Counted from the first letter of the stretch, positions 26,330 to 35,932 are shown. The stretch is 64,000 nt of DNA from Paenibacillus sp. YPG26 (GCF_023704175.1 NZ_CP084530.1:2424501-2488500), one strand, 5' to 3'. The notes: generated by a model not told the origin, from the letters alone. Translations and numbers: made by a program.

Positions 26330-29300
26330 TTAATGCGTTACGCTCGATCTGAAGTCGTCACGACTTGATTTGTCAGTATAATAGAATACGACATCCCCAT
26401 CCTGCAGAGCATAGTAATGACCATATGGATCCAAAATGTTGTTGTTGAAGCCCTCAAGCTTCCACTGATTCATTAAAGGAGCATGAATATATTGCAAATG
26501 AGGCTCCTTCGTATTCCCTTGATCAATCGTCTCTAGATCGAAATTAACAATAAAATATCCATTTTTCAGAAAAACTGGACTCCGGTCCGTTAACCCCTGA
26601 TGGGTCCTACCATACTCCGCTAGATTCGTGCCCGCAGCTACCCCGTAAATATCCGCCGGCAGGCTGTATTCGCCATACCATTTCTGTACAGAGGCATTCG
26701 CTCTCTGCACATCAACGCCTGATGGAATCGCCTTCTTAGGGCCGATGAATGTACGAACAGCCTCTGGCAGCTGTAACTGCTTTAACCCGCCAACTGGAGT
26801 CTTTTTCATAGAGATCTCTCGTAAATAGCTCCGCAGGAAGTCGTCCCGGCTAATCTCCCCGACTTGGCCAAAACTATAATATTGGTCATACTTGTACAAA
26901 GCCGTATCGGACAATTCCTCCACTGGGACATTGCGTAGTCTGTCATTCAGAATCACGTACCGTGGATTGGTATCCTCAGCCGAACCTATTCGGACAAAGC
27001 TCTTGTCCCCTGCTTTATAATAAAGGTCAATCGGGGTCCGTGTCCTTCCATCTTCACTCACATAATAAAAACTTGGAGTAATCCGAACAGAGTCCTGCAC
27101 ATCGGACATATTTCCTTTGGTCTTCAGGTCAAACTTAAAGTGATACCCGCTCTTAACAGCAACATTCTTGTAACCGGGATTCGGATGACTTCCAGGATGA
27201 ATGGGAAGCGTGTAAGGCAGAATATTTCCCCTCTTATTCCCATCAATCCCCTGAAGACCTGTCCAATAAGATCGGCCTGAAGGCAAAGATGTCTTTGGAG
27301 ATGACCGGAATACCTCTTCCCATAAATAATCGGCTATATCCGTCACATGAAAATCATACATTCGTCCAATAACTTCAACTGGAATCGTATGCGCCGCCGC
27401 ATGATTAGTTAGGATGGTATTCGCATTCGATTGCTCTTCAAAAGGAGACGGCGCATTCTCGGCTATGCTGCGAAACTCCACCTCGTAACTCCCTTCAGCG
27501 ACCCACACGGGCATATAAAAAGTGGTGTAATCCTGTGAAACAGGGATATCTACCCAGGTGCCTTTGTAAATGTATTGTGTGCGTTCCGCATTGTACACAT
27601 CGAATGGAAACTTCACCTGCTTATAACGTGTATACTTCGCGTAATCACGGTTCCCATAACCCGGGTTGTTCGTGTGCTGACCTGAGGTGGGGATGTGAAT
27701 GACAAAGGGTCTATCCAGGATTAATGCTGCCCGGTTCTGATCAGGCTTAGTTTTCTGATTATGCCCGGTATCATCGGATACAGTGGAATAATTCACCACA
27801 GGCGTATGTACAGTTACGTTATTGATCTGGCTTATCGGGAACTCTTTCTCACTACTTCCTTTCACATTCTCAGGTAAAAGCTCATAGTACAGAGTGCCAG
27901 TACTTGGTGTATCGGCTTTATTTGCTAAGGAGCTGCTAATTAATTGATGATCTTCATATAGGATTCCGTCTGGAATCCTTGCTGGCGCGGGAATTGAAGC
28001 TGGTGCCGGACCAGAACTGCTAATCATGCTGTCGTTCATAATTGTTGTACCGTTAAATGTCAGCCTATCGTTCTTAACATCTGGCGGCATCGTCTGTGCT
28101 TCTCCCAAGCCTTTTAACTTAAACGTATCATCGGGAACGGGGAGTGGAGCGTAACCATTAGAGGCCAGAACGGGTGGAGTATAGCTAATGGAGCCAGTGT
28201 CTTTAGGGAAAACATGCTCGTTCACATCACTATTGTTATCCACGTCTACTTCTGGAAGTGTATAACCGTGAGGTGACATATGCACACTACTTTCTGGCAA
28301 AGCATAGTTCTGCATAACAGCATGGTTGATGCCGTAGACCTCGAGCTGTTTGATTTCCCAATAGGAATATTGTCGTGGTTCCAAATTGAAGCTGTAGGTT
28401 TTGGTCACCGTATCTGACTTCTCGATATCTGGCTGTGGAACTGGCTTTCCATCAGGACCGGTTGTATCCGGCTGCTTCTCTTTCCAAGTGCGAGCATACG
28501 TCACATCTACCGTGCATCTGTAATCAATTGTCCCCTTCATGTTAGCAAAAGTATGCTGGTACAAGTAGTTCAACCCCCAAGCCTGACTGTACAGATTCTC
28601 GCTGGTCGGAATTGTCTTCACAGCATCGAAATGCCGGCCATTTGCCGCATCATCCCCGAGAATCTCTCCTGTTCCATTAGGATTCATGAACGAAGTTACC
28701 AGGTTGGCTGCCGCAGTCGGTGGATTGATGGTACGAACACAAGAGCCAGTTGAAGGAGGATTGGCAGCTTTTGTATCTACGGTTACTACTTTCTCGGTAT
28801 GCAGCCAATATTTATCTTTTTTCCAATCAACACTAATGGTTGTCGAACCTTTGGTTACTCCTGTAACAACCCCCGTAGCGCTCACCCTTGCAACGCTTGG
28901 GTTGTTGGACTTCCATACCACGTCACTTCGAGTGGTTACGTCTGCAGGAGTGCCGTAGGCTTTCTTTGCTTCCGAGGTAGCCACAGTTGCGGTAAAGCTG
29001 GCGACTTCATTTATCGCGATCTTGCTCTTGCCAGTCATGGCAATCTTCTTCTTCTCTACATAGTTAGCTCTCCAGGTGACGTGAACCTGTGTGGTGTACC
29101 CTACGCTCCACTTGTTACCGGAGAATTTCTCGTGTTTGTTCCAAATATAAGCTTTAGGTGGGCTTTGACTTTCAATATCACCACCAATGACAGATGTAAT
29201 TATAAGGTTGGCGCCATCTGGAATTCGTAATGCCCGTGTAGTACTGGTTTGATCTTCTAAAGGAGTCTTATTATTGGCTCCAATGATTTTAGGATCGGAC

Positions 29301-29722
29301 ATCATGACATAATCTTTCTCTACTCCATCAAGTAATTGGTATTTATTTTTAGGCAAATACTCTGGCTTGGTCATATTGATTTTGTTCTCAAATTCCGGGC
29401 CTTTTTCCGGATACGGGGAACTTAGTGATCCAACAGAGTTATAAATCACTGTGCCCCGATTTGTTTCAGCCACCCACTTTCTATCGTCTCGCTGATAGAG
29501 ATATACCCCCGGGTTTGCGTCAGCATCCACTTCCCCTTCCCGTACCCAAGTCTGTTCTACTTTCCCTCCCTCCGAAATGGTTTGAGTCATACCTCCTATA
29601 CCTGCAAGGGAAGCACTAATGTCACCGCCAGCATTAGCAATCTGAGAACCCATCCATATAAGGTTGGGAAGTACTAAAGAACAACTTAATATAATCATGA
29701 TACTTTTTCTTAAGCGTCCCAT
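26330..29722 (-). CDS. Very large secreted protein with an Ig-like (Big_2) domain, function unknown
   Basis: A 1130-residue exported protein. A signal peptide with a basic start (MGRLRKS) and hydrophobic core ends near residue 31 (QIANAGG). One Big_2-like domain is visible at about 225-315 (WKSNNPSVARVSATGVVTGV). Two mature cysteines near residues 330 and 402 could form a disulfide. The rest is rich in Asn, Pro, Thr and Tyr and looks beta-structured, with no enzyme motif or C-terminal anchor that I recognise. It lies 26 bp downstream of an SLH-domain protein and is probably co-transcribed, so the SLH protein may hold it at the S-layer. Confidence 0.85.
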   Translation of the reverse strand: MGRLRKSIMIILSCSLVLPNLIWMGSQIANAGGDISASLAGIGGMTQTISEGGKVEQTWVREGEVDADANPGVYLYQRDDRKWVAETNRGTVIYNSVGSLSSPYPEKGPEFENKINMTKPEYLPKNKYQLLDGVEKDYVMMSDPKIIGANNKTPLEDQTSTTRALRIPDGANLIITSVIGGDIESQSPPKAYIWNKHEKFSGNKWSVGYTTQVHVTWRANYVEKKKIAMTGKSKIAINEVASFTATVATSEAKKAYGTPADVTTRSDVVWKSNNPSVARVSATGVVTGVTKGSTTISVDWKKDKYWLHTEKVVTVDTKAANPPSTGSCVRTINPPTAAANLVTSFMNPNGTGEILGDDAANGRHFDAVKTIPTSENLYSQAWGLNYLYQHTFANMKGTIDYRCTVDVTYARTWKEKQPDTTGPDGKPVPQPDIEKSDTVTKTYSFNLEPRQYSYWEIKQLEVYGINHAVMQNYALPESSVHMSPHGYTLPEVDVDNNSDVNEHVFPKDTGSISYTPPVLASNGYAPLPVPDDTFKLKGLGEAQTMPPDVKNDRLTFNGTTIMNDSMISSSGPAPASIPAPARIPDGILYEDHQLISSSLANKADTPSTGTLYYELLPENVKGSSEKEFPISQINNVTVHTPVVNYSTVSDDTGHNQKTKPDQNRAALILDRPFVIHIPTSGQHTNNPGYGNRDYAKYTRYKQVKFPFDVYNAERTQYIYKGTWVDIPVSQDYTTFYMPVWVAEGSYEVEFRSIAENAPSPFEEQSNANTILTNHAAAHTIPVEVIGRMYDFHVTDIADYLWEEVFRSSPKTSLPSGRSYWTGLQGIDGNKRGNILPYTLPIHPGSHPNPGYKNVAVKSGYHFKFDLKTKGNMSDVQDSVRITPSFYYVSEDGRTRTPIDLYYKAGDKSFVRIGSAEDTNPRYVILNDRLRNVPVEELSDTALYKYDQYYSFGQVGEISRDDFLRSYLREISMKKTPVGGLKQLQLPEAVRTFIGPKKAIPSGVDVQRANASVQKWYGEYSLPADIYGVAAGTNLAEYGRTHQGLTDRSPVFLKNGYFIVNFDLETIDQGNTKEPHLQYIHAPLMNQWKLEGFNNNILDPYGHYYALQDGDVVFYYTDKSSRDDFRSSVTH

Positions 29723-29748
29723 CTCTTAGCTCCTTAATAGGTGAACTA

Positions 29749-31017
29749 TCAGTCTAACTTATAGATACTGAAAGTTTTACCACCACTAACTGTAATGCTT
29801 ACGCCATTATCTTTATCAGAAATAGGAAGGTTTGACAAAATAAATCCATTTCCCCAGAATGTAACCTCAATACCTTTTTTGAAGAAATGTTCTTTATCGA
29901 CTAATCCCATGAGATAAGGCATCGTTTTAATTCCAAACTTACTGATTGTCCCACTTTTGAAACCTACTAAATGCAAGAATGGGGAACTAGACGAATTGAG
30001 ATAGGTCATAACATCCATATTGTCAATATTTGATGTAAAAGCATATTCAACAAAAACCTCGTAACGGTCCTTCTTCATTTTAAAGGCAGTTCCATAGTCC
30101 TTATCAACAAACATCCGACCATAAAGATTTTTTACATCTGTTGCCTTTGAGGCGTTTACGAGAATAAAACGATTCAACTTAATAGTGGCAATATTATTTT
30201 TCAATTGAGTGGACACATTTCGAATCTTTTTAAAGCTTTCCTCAACACCATTATCCTTCGCATACTCAAACCCCAAACTTATCGCATTTGTCCCTGTGAG
30301 CCCCACTTCCCTAAACTCCTTCAGATCCTGAAAGGCATCTGGCTTCTTCCCTTGGATGCTTTCAAATCTACGCAAGATCACTGCGGCTTCTGCCCGTGTT
30401 GTAGTCTGGGCTGGCCCGAAGCGGCCGTCCGGGTATCCGCCCATCAGTCCGGTTCCGAGGGCAACTGACACATAAGGATAATCGGCCTTATTTAGGCCGC
30501 CCTTATAATACTCCGCTACTGGCACTAGAGTATCCGCCGTATCGGACAAGGCCTTCTTGAAGTCCGCGTCCTTGGCCGCCAAGCCTGATGCTACCCACTT
30601 GGCCAGCTCCCTGCGTGTTAATGGAATGTTCGGATTGAATCCATTTGGATAGTCGCCGGGAGAGATAAAGCCCTTGCTCACCGCCATATTAACTTCATCT
30701 TGGCTCCATCCGGGAATGTTACCAAAACCAGTTATTCCAGCATCCGAAGGGTTGCTCGACGCTCTTGCCAGGATTGCGGCGAATTCCGCCCGGCTGATCG
30801 TCGCGTTCGGGTTGAACTTCCCACGCTCATCCCCCTTCATATAACCTTTCGCAGCCGCATACTCAATGTCCGGCTTTGCCCAAGCGGGCAGCTTATCTTT
30901 GAAATTAACTGCTCCCTCAGCTGATACGACTGACTCCGCTGCTCCGAGAATACATCCTGCTGCAATGATACCTGTCATTCCTGCCGTAAATGCCTTCCAT
31001 ACCTTCTTACTTCCCAT
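29749..31017 (-). CDS. S-layer homology (SLH) domain surface protein
   Basis: A 422-residue exported protein. A signal peptide (about 1-32, ending VVSAEG) is followed by three SLH repeats, roughly 35-85, 92-145 and 152-218; each carries the typical pattern, for example GDERGKFNPNATISRAEFAAIL and GGYPDGRFGPAQTTTRAEAAVI. SLH triplets bind pyruvylated secondary wall polymer, so the protein is held on the cell wall. The 200-residue remainder has no recognised domain. Its partner is the large secreted protein encoded immediately downstream. Confidence 0.92.
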   Translation of the reverse strand: MGSKKVWKAFTAGMTGIIAAGCILGAAESVVSAEGAVNFKDKLPAWAKPDIEYAAAKGYMKGDERGKFNPNATISRAEFAAILARASSNPSDAGITGFGNIPGWSQDEVNMAVSKGFISPGDYPNGFNPNIPLTRRELAKWVASGLAAKDADFKKALSDTADTLVPVAEYYKGGLNKADYPYVSVALGTGLMGGYPDGRFGPAQTTTRAEAAVILRRFESIQGKKPDAFQDLKEFREVGLTGTNAISLGFEYAKDNGVEESFKKIRNVSTQLKNNIATIKLNRFILVNASKATDVKNLYGRMFVDKDYGTAFKMKKDRYEVFVEYAFTSNIDNMDVMTYLNSSSSPFLHLVGFKSGTISKFGIKTMPYLMGLVDKEHFFKKGIEVTFWGNGFILSNLPISDKDNGVSITVSGGKTFSIYKLD

Positions 31018-31143
31018 TTAACCTTCACTCTCCCATTTGGAATGTACTTTGCCTCATCACCAGGATGGTAAATTCTAGAATATAGTCCTATTTTAACTTC
31101 TATGGAATAGGCATGCAGTCCTCCTTTATATAGTAAAAACGAC

Positions 31144-31178
31144 AAAAAAAGCCGCCACCTTATACCTAAGGCAACGAC
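31144..31178 (-). terminator. Intrinsic terminator of the NarL-type two-component operon
   Basis: Twelve-bp stem on the minus strand, GTCGTTGCCTTA with TAAGGTGGCGGC using several G-U pairs, a four-base loop and seven T. It lies 31 bp beyond the regulator stop. Confidence 0.75.
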
Positions 31179-31208
31179 TTGATGCTTTCAAGTCAATCAT
31201 ATTTGAAA

Positions 31209-31865
31209 TTAAAAGTTAGGACGCTTGGTATCTACCCAGCCATGCTCGAATGCATATCTGGTTAGCTGCACCCGATTCTCCAATTGTAACTTATGCAAAA
31301 TATTTTTCAAGTGATTTTTGACAGTTTGATCCGAAATTTGCAGTTCTCCGGCAATCTCCCGATTAGTCATCCCCTTGGCTACCCAATTGAGTATTTCCCG
31401 TTCACGACCAGTCAGTGGGTGATCCAGTGCATCCTGCTTGGGAACTGAAGGGAATTCCTTGAGAATCTGATGAGCCAGATCACTGGAGAGCGGAGCCTCG
31501 TCAATCATAATCGCACGAAGGTACTCCAGCCACGTAGAAGGGGACAGATTCTTCAGCAGAAACCCTTGAGCGCCTTGCTTCAGTGCTTCAAATAGATGTG
31601 CAGCATCATCGGAGACGGTAATCAGCACAATTTTGACATAAGGAAATCTCAGCTTAATAATCCGGGTAGCCTCCAGTCCATCCATCCCTGGCATATGAAT
31701 ATCCATCATAATGAGATCCGGCATGAACTTCTCTGTTAATTCAATAGCCTCCTCCCCACTTGAGCCAACCCCGATGATCTCGAACGAGGAATCTTCCGCC
31801 AAAATATCACATATGCCTTCTCTCGCATAGGCATGATCATCAACGACCAATACGCGTGCTTTCAC
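31209..31865 (-). CDS. NarL/LuxR-family response regulator
   Basis: Receiver domain with acidic pair (VVDDH), phospho-acceptor Asp55 (MMDIHMPGMDG, numbered from the GTG start) and Lys in FLLKNLSP, followed by a LuxR-type helix-turn-helix (TGREREILNWVAKGMTNREIA). The frame is open to a TTG at 31,889, but GTG at 31,865 has GGGAGG 9 nt upstream, so I prefer it. Either start overlaps the kinase gene, implying coupling. Regulators of this class in Bacillota often control envelope-stress or exporter genes; the target here is unknown. Confidence 0.92.
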   Translation of the reverse strand: MKARVLVVDDHAYAREGICDILAEDSSFEIIGVGSSGEEAIELTEKFMPDLIMMDIHMPGMDGLEATRIIKLRFPYVKIVLITVSDDAAHLFEALKQGAQGFLLKNLSPSTWLEYLRAIMIDEAPLSSDLAHQILKEFPSVPKQDALDHPLTGREREILNWVAKGMTNREIAGELQISDQTVKNHLKNILHKLQLENRVQLTRYAFEHGWVDTKRPNF

Positions 31866-32784
31866 TCCCGGTTCCCTCCCTGTGCTCAATCATGACCTGG
31901 GTCATTCCGTCTCCGGAACTTATAGTTAGTGCCCAGCCCATCTCTTCAGCTCGCTCTCTCATAATCTTCAAGCCGTACTTATCCCGGATATCTCTGTATG
32001 GAGAGTCGCCAAAGCCCGGTCCGTTATCCTTAATACACACTTTCCAGAAATCCCTGCTTCCTTCACCCAGTACGGCGATCTGACTGGCAGAAGCATGTTT
32101 CTTGGCATTGACCAAGGCTTCACGGATGCATGCAAGCAGTTCTACCTGCTCTTTTGCCGTAAATTCTGTATCCTCAAGCGTCCATTCCAATTCAACTCGA
32201 ACCTGAACCTCGTCCACTAATTGTGTGATCCGGTGGCGCATAGTCTGCTGTCCGCCGGTGCCAGCCGCAGGCGGATATTTCAGATTCGAGATCGATTGCC
32301 GAACATACCCGTTAACCTCATGCACCGTCTTCCGCAGTTCATCCAGATTCAGATCAGTCCCGTTTTGCTGCTGACGACGTTCCGCTTTGTCAATTTTGAC
32401 GGATAACAGAAATAAGGACTGGGCAATGCCATCATGCAGTTCCCTGGCCAGCTGCTCCCTTGCGACGAGTTCGGCCTTCTGGGCCCGCTCTTCATTCAGC
32501 TCATTCTGCACCCGTTCTAGCATGGCGAACAGCCTGTACAGCAGAGTAATACTAACCACGAACAGTATAATGGGGGTCATAAAATTCCCAAGCCCCATGG
32601 ATATGTATGTAATCAGGAACTGATGCCTCACAAATTCCCACAGCCCCACAATGATTGAAGGTACTATCAGAATCATCCATTTGATTTGCCGATATGACAC
32701 TATATGCTTCGCCTCTTTCATCCTAAGAAGTAGCTCCACGTCCGAATATACGTCAAGAACCAGGCTGAAGCAAGGTCTATACAT
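31840..32784 (-). CDS. NarL-type sensor histidine kinase (HisKA_3)
   Basis: A 314-residue membrane kinase. Two membrane helices lie at about 36-52 and 66-84 with a short outside loop, then a coiled linker, the HisKA_3 phospho-acceptor His117 (ARELHDGIAQSLF) and a compact HATPase domain (CIREALVNAKKHA, DNGPGFG). Such small kinases resemble LiaS and relatives. The start is uncertain: 32,784 has a weak AAGG, and an ATG at 32,721 is also possible. First gene of a two-gene operon, starting a little downstream of the PTS operon's terminator. Confidence 0.88.
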   Translation of the reverse strand: MYRPCFSLVLDVYSDVELLLRMKEAKHIVSYRQIKWMILIVPSIIVGLWEFVRHQFLITYISMGLGNFMTPIILFVVSITLLYRLFAMLERVQNELNEERAQKAELVAREQLARELHDGIAQSLFLLSVKIDKAERRQQQNGTDLNLDELRKTVHEVNGYVRQSISNLKYPPAAGTGGQQTMRHRITQLVDEVQVRVELEWTLEDTEFTAKEQVELLACIREALVNAKKHASASQIAVLGEGSRDFWKVCIKDNGPGFGDSPYRDIRDKYGLKIMRERAEEMGWALTISSGDGMTQVMIEHREGTGSESTRIGR

Positions 32785-32837
32785 GAACCTTATGAGTAGA
32801 TTGTATGAACTCTCGGTTCAAGAATAATCTCTTATTA

Positions 32838-32870
32838 AAATAAAACAGGACGGATATATATCCGCCCTGC
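32838..32870 (-). terminator. Intrinsic terminator of the PTS operon
   Basis: Minus-strand stem CAGGGCGGATATATATCCGTCCTG, a self-complementary helix with one mismatch, followed by TTTTATTTTAAT. It lies 28 bp after the IIBC stop codon. Confidence 0.75.
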
Positions 32871-32897
32871 TTGCAACCCAAACTAAGCTCATCATAA

Positions 32898-34358
32898 TTA
32901 CATTAATTTCTTAATATCGTCCTTAATGGATTCAGATTGAGGTCCAAACACAACCTGTACAACTCCCTTGCCCAGACGCATGACACCCGACGCACCAAGA
33001 CTTTTGAGCGCAGGATCGTTCACGGCTTTATCGTCCTTCACGACCAGACGCAGGCGCGTGATACACGCATCAATGGATTGAATGTTATCTGATCCTCCAA
33101 TGTTAGCCAGAATCTTGGCAGCTTTGCTGTCCCCTGCCGCAACAGTACTGCTGCGGCTGCCTGCCGCGGCTTGCTCTTCCGCGTTAACTTCATCTTCTCG
33201 TCCTGGTGTCTTGAGGTTCATCTTCACAATAAGAACCCGGAAGAGGACATAGTAGATCGCGGCGAAGACAAGGCCTACTGGAATCAGAAGAAGCGGCTTT
33301 GTTGCGAGCTGATAGTTAATTGCGTAGTCGATGAAACCGGCGGAGAAGCCGAATCCCAGCTTAATCCCCAGCGCATACATTACATAACCCGCAATCCCTG
33401 ACAATATGGCATGAATCCCGTACAGAACCGGCGCCACGAACATAAAAGCAAACTCAAGCGGCTCGGTAATCCCTGTCAGGAATGAGGCAAGGGCCGCACC
33501 AATGAAGATCGAACCAACCGCTTTCCTTCTCTCCGGTTTGGCCGTGTGAATAATCGCAAATGCGGCTGCCGGCAGAGCGAACATCATGATCGGGAAGAAT
33601 CCGGTCATGAACATGCCCGCAGTTTTGTCTCCGGCGAAGAAGCGATAGAGGTCGCCATGAATAATTTTGCCTGCAGCATCTGTAAAGTCACCAATCTGGA
33701 ACCAGACAATGGAGTTAATAATGTGATGAAGACCGAAGGGAACAAGCAAACGGTTCGCGACCATATGGATGGCACTTCCGATCCCGCCCAAGCCGACAAT
33801 CCAGTTGCCGAACGTATCCAGCGCTGCTTGCACAGGTCCCCAGATTAGACCGAATATAATACCGGTTATAACCATGGTAAGTGCGGTAACCATAGGGACA
33901 AACCGCTTGCCGCCAAAGAATCCGAGCCAATCCGGCAGTTTGATATTATGGTATTTCTTGTACAGGAAGGCTGCGATACATCCCACGATGATACCGCCCA
34001 AGACTCCCATGTCCAGCTTCGCATCTTTGCTCATCAGCGTATCAAAGACAAGCGGAACCTTCGTAAGCACACGCACGAGGATGAGGTAACCGATCGCTGC
34101 GGATAGAGCCGCAACAGCGTCACCGGCGAGACCAATCGCCACCCCAATGGCAAAGATCAACGGCAGATTATCAAATATCGTTGTACCACCCGCATCCAGG
34201 AAGGGAGCAATATATTTGTTAATGAATTCCCCTGCACTCCCCATATGGAAATCCTTGACGTAGTCAATGTTACCGAACCGCATAAGGATCGCGGCTGCAG
34301 GTAGAGTGGCGACAGGAAGCATCAACGACTTCCCGATTTTCTGTAGAAATGACACCAT
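32898..34358 (-). CDS. PTS sugar permease IIBC (glucose/N-acetylglucosamine family)
   Basis: Membrane permease and phosphotransferase that imports and phosphorylates a sugar. The EIIC domain (about 1-385) begins FLQKIGKSLMLPVATLPAAAILMRFG and has GITEPLEFAFMFVAP with the sugar-binding Glu. The EIIB domain (about 410-486) has the phospho-Cys in SIDACITRLRLVVKD near residue 431. The sequence is closer to NagP/NagE-type IIC proteins than to maltose or trehalose permeases; glucose versus N-acetylglucosamine is undecided. ATG at 34,358 is preferred (AAGGGTG upstream). Third gene after an antiterminator and a separate IIA. Confidence 0.9.
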   Translation of the reverse strand: MVSFLQKIGKSLMLPVATLPAAAILMRFGNIDYVKDFHMGSAGEFINKYIAPFLDAGGTTIFDNLPLIFAIGVAIGLAGDAVAALSAAIGYLILVRVLTKVPLVFDTLMSKDAKLDMGVLGGIIVGCIAAFLYKKYHNIKLPDWLGFFGGKRFVPMVTALTMVITGIIFGLIWGPVQAALDTFGNWIVGLGGIGSAIHMVANRLLVPFGLHHIINSIVWFQIGDFTDAAGKIIHGDLYRFFAGDKTAGMFMTGFFPIMMFALPAAAFAIIHTAKPERRKAVGSIFIGAALASFLTGITEPLEFAFMFVAPVLYGIHAILSGIAGYVMYALGIKLGFGFSAGFIDYAINYQLATKPLLLIPVGLVFAAIYYVLFRVLIVKMNLKTPGREDEVNAEEQAAAGSRSSTVAAGDSKAAKILANIGGSDNIQSIDACITRLRLVVKDDKAVNDPALKSLGASGVMRLGKGVVQVVFGPQSESIKDDIKKLM

Positions 34359-34387
34359 CACTTTTCACCCTTTCAAAATATATTGGC

Positions 34388-34894
34388 CTAAGCCTTAAAT
34401 ATCGCCTTGAGAATGACATTCTTGCCGGATTGGACGGGTCCAAGGTTCGTCTCCATGCTGTCTGTCAATTCTTCGGCGTTTGTTACTATGACTGGTGTAA
34501 TAACGGGATAACCGGCTTCTCTGATCTTATCGATATCGAATTCAAGCAGAGTCTGGCCTGTCTTCACGGCATCGCCTGTGTTCACATAACTTGTGAAGCC
34601 TTCTCCCTTAAGAGACACAGTATTGATCCCTATGTGAAATAACAGCTGCAATCCGGATGGATGCTCCAGCATGACCGCATGCTTGGACTTTATGACATGA
34701 GAGACTGTACCGTCAAAGGGTGCCGTAAGCTTTCCCTCGCTTGGTACAATGGCAATTCCCTTGCCCATGAATCCACCCGCAAAAGCTTCATCCGGTACAG
34801 TTGCAAGAGCTACAGCTTCTCCTGTCATAGGCGTGTAGATTTCAACAATGTTCTGTTCTGCCGATTTCTTTCTCCATTTAGAAAACATATTCAT
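34388..34894 (-). CDS. PTS glucose-family IIA component
   Basis: Soluble phosphocarrier that accepts phosphate from HPr and passes it to the IIB domain. 168 residues; the Crr-type fold is evident from IYTPMTGEAVALATVPDEAF, APFDGTVSHVI and the two active-site histidines, His72 (KHAVMLEHP) and phospho-accepting His87 (LLFHIGINTV). It is 29 bp upstream of the IIBC gene and 15 bp after the antiterminator gene. A separate IIA is unusual beside many Bacillus glucose permeases, where it is fused. Confidence 0.93.
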   Translation of the reverse strand: MNMFSKWRKKSAEQNIVEIYTPMTGEAVALATVPDEAFAGGFMGKGIAIVPSEGKLTAPFDGTVSHVIKSKHAVMLEHPSGLQLLFHIGINTVSLKGEGFTSYVNTGDAVKTGQTLLEFDIDKIREAGYPVITPVIVTNAEELTDSMETNLGPVQSGKNVILKAIFKA

Positions 34895-34909
34895 TCCCTG
34901 CCTTTGTAT

Positions 34910-35770
34910 TTAATGTCCATCCGTCGTCCGGTACAGCCGGTATAGATGCATGGCAATATAACAGATTTCTTCTTCGGGGACAGGCTTCCCGAGCTCTTCC
35001 TCCATTACTGTTCCCATTCGCTTGGCTAATGCATACTCTTCCTTGTATTCAAGCCTGATATGGTTCACAAAAGGATTATCCACTCTAGTATCCTGGAGAA
35101 TTCGCTCCAAAGAATATCTCAGGTGAAGCATCAGTCTCACATGACTCATACTTCCCTGTCTAAAAGTGACTTTCTTCTCCTGTTGAATCAGCTCAAGCAG
35201 CTGGTTGACGATATTGGAAGCCTTGACCAGCTGTCCAACCGGCACATTGCTTACTGCCGAGTACACATGATAAGTTAGAAAGCCTATCTCATCCTCAGGA
35301 ATATGAACGGTAAATGCCTCACTAATCATCTCAGCTGCTTTGGAAGCGATTTCAAATTCCTCGGGAAAACATAGCTTCGTCTCCTGAAGGAAGGGGTTGA
35401 TAATATCCATCCCGTGGCGAAGCCGGTAGACCGTGAATTGAATATGGCTTGGCAGGGCCAGATATATTTTGTCGTTAAGCTTGCCAGGCTTACTTGCTGA
35501 AATATACTGAATGATCTCATCGGCAATTTGCATCACCTTGGGATCAAAGTCCTCCATCAAGCTCTCATACTGACTCCACTGTTCACGGTCCTCCAGCTTG
35601 AAGCGCTTCTCAATTCTCGGATCATTGGCATCAATCGTTCCTGATCCTTTCACTGCATAACCAATGCCTTTTCCAAGAAGTACATACTCTGTACCACTAG
35701 TCTCTCCCTGAGCCATGACGACATTGTTACCGATCACACGCTGGACTTGGAGCAGCTCCACTTCTTTCAT
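34910..35770 (-). CDS. BglG/LicT-type transcription antiterminator
   Basis: RNA-binding protein that lets transcription pass the terminator in its own leader when the sugar is present. The N-terminal 55 residues are the CAT RNA-binding domain (LQVQRVIGNNVVMAQG, GKGIGYAVKGSG). Two PTS-regulation domains follow at about 65-170 and 172-286 with conserved histidines (YRLRHGMDIINPF, FLTYHVYSAV, MLHLRYSLERIL, IAMHLYRLYR). Phosphorylation of these by the PTS sets activity. First gene of the operon; a RAT-like element and terminator precede it, so it is autoregulated. Confidence 0.93.
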   Translation of the reverse strand: MKEVELLQVQRVIGNNVVMAQGETSGTEYVLLGKGIGYAVKGSGTIDANDPRIEKRFKLEDREQWSQYESLMEDFDPKVMQIADEIIQYISASKPGKLNDKIYLALPSHIQFTVYRLRHGMDIINPFLQETKLCFPEEFEIASKAAEMISEAFTVHIPEDEIGFLTYHVYSAVSNVPVGQLVKASNIVNQLLELIQQEKKVTFRQGSMSHVRLMLHLRYSLERILQDTRVDNPFVNHIRLEYKEEYALAKRMGTVMEEELGKPVPEEEICYIAMHLYRLYRTTDGH

Positions 35771-35807
35771 GAACCTTGGCCTCCTCCTTATTACTAAAAA
35801 TCAAAAA

Positions 35808-35856
35808 GAGCCAAGGAAAAGGAACCATATAAAATAAGGTTAAATTTCCTTGGCTC
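35808..35856 (-). terminator. Leader terminator of the PTS operon, antitermination target
   Basis: Minus-strand arms GAGCCAAGGAAA and TTTCCTTGGCTC followed by TTTTTGATTTTT. The 5' arm overlaps the RAT-like element, so protein binding there would prevent the terminator from forming. Confidence 0.85.
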
Positions 35857-35880
35857 ATGCCCGTCACGGTAACACGCCAT
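35848..35880 (-). promoter_or_regulatory. Ribonucleic antiterminator (RAT) element
   Basis: On the minus strand the leader reads GGCGTGTTACCGTGACGGGC then ATGAGCCAAGG. This resembles RAT hairpins bound by GlcT/LicT proteins (GTTAC...GGC-AT-GAG) and overlaps the first arm of the leader terminator. Confidence 0.7.
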
Positions 35881-35903
35881 AAGTGTTTTTCATTTATGAG
35901 GTA

Positions 35904-35932
35904 ATCATAAATCAACCACCTCTTACCGTCAA
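35904..35932 (-). promoter_or_regulatory. Sigma-A promoter of the PTS operon
   Basis: Minus-strand TTGACG (35,927-35,932), 17-bp spacer and TATGAT (35,904-35,909). Transcription would begin about 15-25 bp before the RAT element. Confidence 0.75.

Noticed and set aside
24255..26330. Chromosome terminus at the Rtp homologue
   Set aside because: Genes on both sides run mainly on the same strand, so there is no replichore switch, and no Ter or dif sequence was recognised.
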